DNA of 17,428 nucleotides from JAAFIP01 sp043772355 (lineage in GTDB: Bacteria; Pseudomonadota; Gammaproteobacteria; Burkholderiales; Burkholderiaceae_C): contig JAYVGI010000153.1 in the NCBI GenBank assembly GCA_043772355.1, positions 1 to 17,428 on the forward strand. Reading direction: 5' to 3'. This document shows positions 13,167 to 17,428 of this stretch, one piece after another. Below the pieces are notes generated by a model. That model made no database searches. It was not told where the DNA came from and worked only from the letters and a program-made list of their open reading frames with translations. The position numbers and the translations under genes are program-made. How positions within the stretch are numbered: position 1 is the first letter of the stretch; every line of letters begins with the position of its first letter.

Positions 13167-14615
13167 ATGAGCGCTGTTTTGTCCCCCACCCCTATTTCCC
13201 CTTCCCATATCCCTAAAGTCGGTTTTGTCAGCCTGGGTTGCCCTAAAGCCCTGACCGACTCGGAACTGATCCTCACGCAACTGAGCGCCGAGGGTTACCA
13301 AACCTCCAAAACCTTTGAGGGCGCTGACCTGGTCATCGTCAACACCTGCGGCTTTATCGACGATGCCGTCAAGGAAAGCCTGGACACCATTGGCGAGGCG
13401 CTGGCTGCCAACGGCAAAGTGATAGTCACCGGCTGCCTGGGCTCCAAAACGGTGGATGGCGGGGCGGACACCAGCGGCGGCCTGAGCAGCAACAACCTGG
13501 TGCGCAAAATGCACCCCAGCGTACTGGCCGTTACTGGCCCGCATGCCACGCAAGAGGTGATGGACGCAGTGCACCTGCACCTGCCCAAGCCGCATGATCC
13601 GTTCATCGACCTGGTACCAAACACATGGGGAAACTCCAGCATAGCTGGCGTGGGCATCAAGCTCACGCCGAAACATTACGCGTATTTGAAAATCAGCGAA
13701 GGCTGCAACCACCGCTGCACTTTCTGCATCATTCCCAGCATGCGCGGCGACTTGGTGAGCCGACCAATTGGCGATGTGCTGAAAGAAGCCAAAGCGCTGT
13801 TTGAGGGCGGCGTGAAAGAGCTGCTGGTGATCAGCCAGGACACCTCGGCCTACGGGGTCGATACCAAATACTTGACCGGCTTTTTCGACGGCCGCCCTGT
13901 CAAAACCCGCATGCTGGAACTGGTAGCCGAGCTGGGCAAGCTGGCCGAGCCCTATGGTGCTTGGGTGCGCTTGCACTATGTGTACCCGTACCCGAGCGTG
14001 GACGAGATCATTCCGTACATGGCAGAGGGCAGGGTGCTGCCGTATCTGGACGTGCCTTTGCAGCACAGCCACCCCGATGTATTGAAGCGCATGAAGCGCC
14101 CGGCCAGTGGCGAGAAGAATTTGGAGCGTATCTCGCGCTGGCGCGAAGTCTGCCCTGAGATTGTGATTCGCAGCACCTTCATCGCAGGCTTTCCCGGTGA
14201 GACCGAGCAAGAGTTCCAGCATCTGCTGGACTTTATGCAAGAGGCGCAGATCGACCGCGCAGGTTGCTTTGCCTACAGCCCCGTCACTGGCGCTGCGGCC
14301 AACGATATCCCCGGTATGCTGCCCAAAGAGCTGCGCGAGGAGCGCAGGGCCCGCTTCATGGCCGTGGCTGAGGCGGTGTCAGCCGCCAAGCTGCAAAAGC
14401 GCGTCGGTGCCACCATGCAGGTGCTGATCGACAGCGCTCCGGGTATGGGTAAAAAAGGCGGCGTAGGCCGCACCTATGCCGATGCGCCAGAGATCGACGG
14501 TACGGTCAAGCTGCTGGCGCCCGAGAAAATCAGCAAACAGCTCAAGGTGGGTGAATTTACCAAGGCACGCATTGTCGGTACGCAAGGGCATGACTTGGTG
14601 GCGCTACCTATTTAG
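13167..14615 (+). CDS. rimO: Ribosomal protein S12 methylthiotransferase RimO
   Basis: A 482-residue radical-SAM methylthiotransferase that modifies the conserved aspartate of ribosomal protein uS12. The N-terminal MTTase domain holds the three cluster cysteines Cys25 (SLGCPKALTDSE), Cys61 (VNTCGFI) and Cys90 (VTGCLGSK). The radical-SAM cluster is Cys180-x3-Cys184-x2-Cys187 (EGCNHRCTFCIIP), followed by MRGDLVSRP. VPLQHSHPDVLKRMKRP and FIAGFPGETEQEFQ are further family blocks. The C-terminal TRAM domain ends HDLVALPI. It is a little longer than the E. coli enzyme because of an N-terminal extension and a small Gly/Asp-rich insertion near residues 92-105. ATG 13167 is the first start that keeps the whole MTTase domain. 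A strong terminator follows. Confidence 0.97.
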   Translation: MSAVLSPTPISPSHIPKVGFVSLGCPKALTDSELILTQLSAEGYQTSKTFEGADLVIVNTCGFIDDAVKESLDTIGEALAANGKVIVTGCLGSKTVDGGADTSGGLSSNNLVRKMHPSVLAVTGPHATQEVMDAVHLHLPKPHDPFIDLVPNTWGNSSIAGVGIKLTPKHYAYLKISEGCNHRCTFCIIPSMRGDLVSRPIGDVLKEAKALFEGGVKELLVISQDTSAYGVDTKYLTGFFDGRPVKTRMLELVAELGKLAEPYGAWVRLHYVYPYPSVDEIIPYMAEGRVLPYLDVPLQHSHPDVLKRMKRPASGEKNLERISRWREVCPEIVIRSTFIAGFPGETEQEFQHLLDFMQEAQIDRAGCFAYSPVTGAAANDIPGMLPKELREERRARFMAVAEAVSAAKLQKRVGATMQVLIDSAPGMGKKGGVGRTYADAPEIDGTVKLLAPEKISKQLKVGEFTKARIVGTQGHDLVALPI

Positions 14616-14642
14616 TAGCTAGCTATGCTGACAATCCAAACA

Positions 14643-14674
14643 AAAAGCCGTTTGACGCAAGTCAAACGGCTTTT
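14643..14674 (+). terminator. Bidirectional terminator between rimO and tRNA-Leu
   Basis: A perfect 14-bp stem, AAAAGCCGTTTGAC / GTCAAACGGCTTTT, with loop GCAA. It has a T tract on the plus strand for rimO and an A tract on the left that gives T's on the minus strand for the convergent tRNA-Leu transcript. Confidence 0.92.
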
Positions 14675-14685
14675 ATGGATTTTTT

Positions 14686-14724
14686 CATGTATGCTTTTGC
14701 TGAAATGCAGCAAAAGCATACATG
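14686..14724. repeat. Perfect 17-bp inverted repeat (hairpin) beside tRNA-Leu
   Basis: CATGTATGCTTTTGCTG (14686-14702) and its exact complement CAGCAAAAGCATACATG (14708-14724) flank a 5-nt loop. TTTTT lies on its left and no T tract on its right, so it is not a standard terminator for either strand. It sits 26 bp beyond the 3' end of tRNA-Leu. It could be an RNA-processing or stabilising hairpin or a small palindromic element. Confidence 0.85.
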
Positions 14725-14750
14725 CTTCAATATTCCAATACTTTAATGTA

Positions 14751-14835
<85 letters not shown>

Positions 14836-14888
14836 TAACTTCAGAGAACTTAGGATTCTATATTAAAACTACTCCACAAACTGGCAGC

Positions 14889-17207
14889 CTGCTAGAAGAA
14901 ATTGAAGGCACCGCTCTGGGCCACCGTGATGGACACGGTTTTGTGCAACGCGACGACGGCGGTGCAGACCTGTATTTGCCCCCGAACGAGATGCGCGCCG
15001 TGTTGCACCGCGACCGAGTGAAGGCGCGCATTGTGCGGCACGACCGCAAGGGCCGCCCCGAAGGCAAGGTCACCGAGATCATCGAGCGCGCAAGCCAGCC
15101 CATCATTGGCCGCTTGCTGCAAGAGTCGGGCGTATGGCTGGTGGCACCGGAAGACAAGCGCTATGGGCAAGACGTGCTGATCCCCAAAAACGGCACTGGC
15201 ACGGCCAAAGCCGGGCAGGTGGTGGTGGTGCAGCTCACCGAGCCACCGTCACTGTTTGGCCAGCCCGTAGGCCGCGTGACCGAGGTGCTGGGCGAGGTGG
15301 ATGACCCGGGCATGGAGATTGAGATTGCGGTGCGCAAATACAGCGTGCCGCATGAATTTAGCGAGGCCTGCATGGACGAGGCGCGCTTGCTGCCCGACCA
15401 TGTGCGGCCTGAGGATAAAAAAGGCCGCGTCGATTTAACCGACATTCCGCTGGTCACCATCGACGGCGAAGACGCGCGCGACTTTGACGACGCGGTGTAT
15501 TGCGAGCCGGCCAAAATAGGGCGCGGAAAAACCGCGCAAGATGGTTGGCGGCTGCTGGTGGCCATTGCCGATGTGTCGCACTATGTGAAGAACGGCGCGG
15601 CGATTGATGTGGATGCCTATGACCGCGCCACCAGCGTGTATTTTCCGCGCCGCGTGATCCCCATGTTGCCTGAGAAGCTGAGCAACGGGCTGTGCTCATT
15701 GAAACCCGATGTCGAGCGCATGTGCATGGTGTGCGACATGCTGGTCACGGCGACCGGCGAGGTGCATGCCTACCAGTTCTACCCGGCGGTGATGTTCAGC
15801 CACGCGCGCTTTACCTACACCGAGGTAGCGGCGATTTTGAGCAACACGCGCGGCCCCGAGGCCAGCAAACGCAAAGAGCGTGTGCAAGACCTGCTGAACC
15901 TGCACGATGTGTACCGAGCGCTGCTGAAAGAGCGCAATGTACGCGGTGCGGTAGATTTTGAAACAACCGAGACGCAAATTGTTTGCGACGAAAATGGCCG
16001 GATTGAGAAAATCATCCCCCGCACCCGCAACGATGCGCATAAGCTGATTGAAGAGGCCATGCTGGCCGCTAACGTGTGCAGCGCTGACTTTATTTTGCGC
16101 AGCAAGCATGTGGGCCTGTACCGCGTGCACGAAGGCCCCACGCCCGAGAAAAAAGACAACCTGCGCATGTACCTCAAAACGCTGGGGTTGAACATGACCA
16201 TCAGCGAGGACCCCACGCCCGGCGAGTTTGCCGCCATCGCCGCCGCTACCAAAGACCGGCCTGACGCGCAGCAGATCCACACCATGCTGCTGCGCTCGAT
16301 GAGCCAGGCGATCTACACGCCGATCAACAGCGGCCATTTTGGATTGGCGTTTGAGGCCTACACCCACTTCACCAGCCCGATCCGCCGCTACCCTGACTTG
16401 CTGGTGCACCGCGTGATCAAAGCTATTTTGGCGCACGGCAAATACCAGTTGCCTAACCTGCCCATCCCAGGCGAAGCGCATGAAAAGTTAAAGAAGCGGC
16501 TGGCCGCCCGCGCTGCATCCAAGGTGAAAGTACCGACGATCAAACCCAAAAAGCTCAGCGCCGAGCAGCTAGAGTGGGAGGCCGCAGGCCTGCATTGCAG
16601 TGCCAACGAGCGCCGCGCCGATGAGGCCAGCAAAGACGTAGAGGCCTGGCTCAAGTGCAAATACATGCGCGAGCATTTGGGCGAGGAATATGCCGGCACG
16701 GTGAGCAGTTGCACCAGCTTTGGTTTGTTCGTCACCTTGGATGCGATGTACGTCGAAGGCCTGGTGCATATCACCGAGCTGGGCGGCGACTACTTCAAGT
16801 TTGACGAAGTGCGCCAAGAGCTGCGCGGCGAGCGTACCGGCATCCGCTACGCCAACGGCACCCGCCTGCGTGTGCAGGTCAGCCGGGTCGATCTGGATGG
16901 CCGCAAGATCGATTTCCGCCTGGTGCGCGAAGGCGAAGAGCTGCTGACCCGTGCCATGAAAGACAAGGCGGGTGGGCGGGGTTCTGACCTGCCAGATCAG
17001 GATCGGCCGTCGCAGCGGACGCCTGGCGAGCCGCGCGAGCGTAGCAGCGCCCGGGGCGACAAGCGGGCTGAGCAACGCGCCGGTGGGCGGGTTGGCTCCC
17101 CGTCCGCGGGCAAGGCGCAGAAGTCGCCCATTCAGGCGCTGAAGGCTGCGGTCAAGAAGTCGGCAGCCAGCGCTGGGCGCAAGCCAAGCAAAAAACCAAG
17201 ACGCTAG
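14889..17207 (+). CDS. rnr: Ribonuclease R (3'-5' exoribonuclease), start uncertain
   Basis: An RNase R/VacB exoribonuclease of about 772 residues that degrades structured RNA and acts in mRNA, rRNA and tmRNA quality control in the cytoplasm. Cold-shock-like domains begin at GTALGHRDGHGFVQRDDGG. The RNB catalytic core has TIDGEDARDFDDAVYC, with metal-binding Asp192, Asp198, Asp200 and Asp201 (numbered from CTG 14889), and then SVYFPRRVIPMLPE, FTSPIRRYPDL and HCSANERRADEA. An S1 domain (~597-680) is followed by a Lys/Arg-rich tail of ~80 residues. The N-terminal helix-turn-helix region of E. coli RNase R is absent. The only ATG, GTG or TTG in frame before the first conserved domain is a GTG at 14808, which lies inside tRNA-Leu on the opposite strand. 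I place the start provisionally at CTG 14889 (LLEEIEG); ATT 14862 and ATT 14901 are alternatives. Confidence 0.93.
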   Translation: MLEEIEGTALGHRDGHGFVQRDDGGADLYLPPNEMRAVLHRDRVKARIVRHDRKGRPEGKVTEIIERASQPIIGRLLQESGVWLVAPEDKRYGQDVLIPKNGTGTAKAGQVVVVQLTEPPSLFGQPVGRVTEVLGEVDDPGMEIEIAVRKYSVPHEFSEACMDEARLLPDHVRPEDKKGRVDLTDIPLVTIDGEDARDFDDAVYCEPAKIGRGKTAQDGWRLLVAIADVSHYVKNGAAIDVDAYDRATSVYFPRRVIPMLPEKLSNGLCSLKPDVERMCMVCDMLVTATGEVHAYQFYPAVMFSHARFTYTEVAAILSNTRGPEASKRKERVQDLLNLHDVYRALLKERNVRGAVDFETTETQIVCDENGRIEKIIPRTRNDAHKLIEEAMLAANVCSADFILRSKHVGLYRVHEGPTPEKKDNLRMYLKTLGLNMTISEDPTPGEFAAIAAATKDRPDAQQIHTMLLRSMSQAIYTPINSGHFGLAFEAYTHFTSPIRRYPDLLVHRVIKAILAHGKYQLPNLPIPGEAHEKLKKRLAARAASKVKVPTIKPKKLSAEQLEWEAAGLHCSANERRADEASKDVEAWLKCKYMREHLGEEYAGTVSSCTSFGLFVTLDAMYVEGLVHITELGGDYFKFDEVRQELRGERTGIRYANGTRLRVQVSRVDLDGRKIDFRLVREGEELLTRAMKDKAGGRGSDLPDQDRPSQRTPGEPRERSSARGDKRAEQRAGGRVGSPSAGKAQKSPIQALKAAVKKSAASAGRKPSKKPRR

Positions 17208-17219
17208 CCAGGTATATCC

Positions 17220-17428
17220 ATGCTGATCCGCGTCCTGTCTTTTCTGCTCGACACCCTGTTTTTTGTGCTCATTGGGTCGGCGCTGCTGCGCGCCTGGATG
17301 AACCGCCTGCGCATCAATATGCAGGCCCAGCCGGGTGTCTTTGTGATGGCGGTGAGCGACTGGCTGGTCAAGCCGCTGCGCCGGACTTTGCCGAAAGCGG
17401 TGGCGCAGTCGCGTGTGGATTGGGCCAG
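17220..17428 (+). CDS. YggT-family membrane protein (3'-truncated)
   Basis: The ATG lies 12 bp after the rnr stop, suggesting one operon. The 69 visible residues begin MLIRVLSFLLDTLFFVLIGS, a single long hydrophobic segment, then LLRAWMNRLRI and a second part containing DWLVKPLRRTLP. This W-x-x-P-L-R-R pattern is typical of YggT proteins, small integral membrane proteins of poorly defined role. The gene runs off the window end. A weak AGG about 8 nt upstream is the only ribosome-binding candidate. Confidence 0.8.
   Translation, partial: MLIRVLSFLLDTLFFVLIGSALLRAWMNRLRINMQAQPGVFVMAVSDWLVKPLRRTLPKAVAQSRVDWA

Noticed and set aside
15696..16481. Long minus-strand open frames opposite rnr, rimO (13059-14240) and phaR (11537-12523)
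   Set aside because: They are shadow frames of strongly supported genes in GC-rich sequence, with His/Gln/Ala-rich products and no family motif.

Overview
The window looks like a chromosomal segment of a betaproteobacterium, most probably family Comamonadaceae (Rhodoferax/Polaromonas-like). The reasons are the mid-range GC content, a phaR / rimO / tRNA-Leu / rnr / YggT-family neighbourhood that I recall as typical of that family, and degenerate copies of what looks like a family-typical intergenic repeat. This assignment is inference from gene content; no search was run.

Layout. (1) 1-2038 is the 3' part of an unrecognised, probably exported, Thr/Asn/Gly-rich protein, ending in a strong terminator. 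(2) 2039-2667 is an intergenic region holding that terminator, a degenerate repeat copy and a promoter-like element. (3) 2668-11014 is an accessory-looking cassette. It contains a membrane hybrid histidine kinase; a 1984-residue protein, translationally coupled to the kinase, that fuses a GMC oxidoreductase with a ferredoxin-type Cys cluster, an alpha/beta hydrolase with a Cys nucleophile elbow, and a PhoD-like metallophosphatase; and, convergent and overlapping by 4 bp, a LuxR/NarL-type response regulator. (4) 11015-11325 holds the regulator's promoter, a second hairpin and a second copy of the same repeat. (5) 11326-17428 is mostly housekeeping: tRNA-Val(GAC), phaR, a lipoprotein of the purple-acid-phosphatase-like metallophosphoesterase type, rimO, a bidirectional terminator, tRNA-Leu(CAG) on the minus strand, rnr and the start of a YggT-family gene.

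How it may work together. The kinase and regulator genes share an 18-bp promoter element (16 of 18 positions identical), placed in both cases exactly 17 nt before a TATNAT -10 box. This suggests one regulator, quite possibly the response regulator itself, drives both transcription units and with them the giant enzyme. My reading is a signal-responsive oxidation / ester hydrolysis / phosphoester hydrolysis module acting on an unknown, possibly lipid, substrate. The cassette is bracketed by two similarly oriented hairpin-plus-repeat units, which hints at past insertion or exchange.

The most unusual points are the triple-enzyme fusion, its paired promoters, and an rnr gene with no ATG, GTG or TTG between tRNA-Leu and its first conserved domain.
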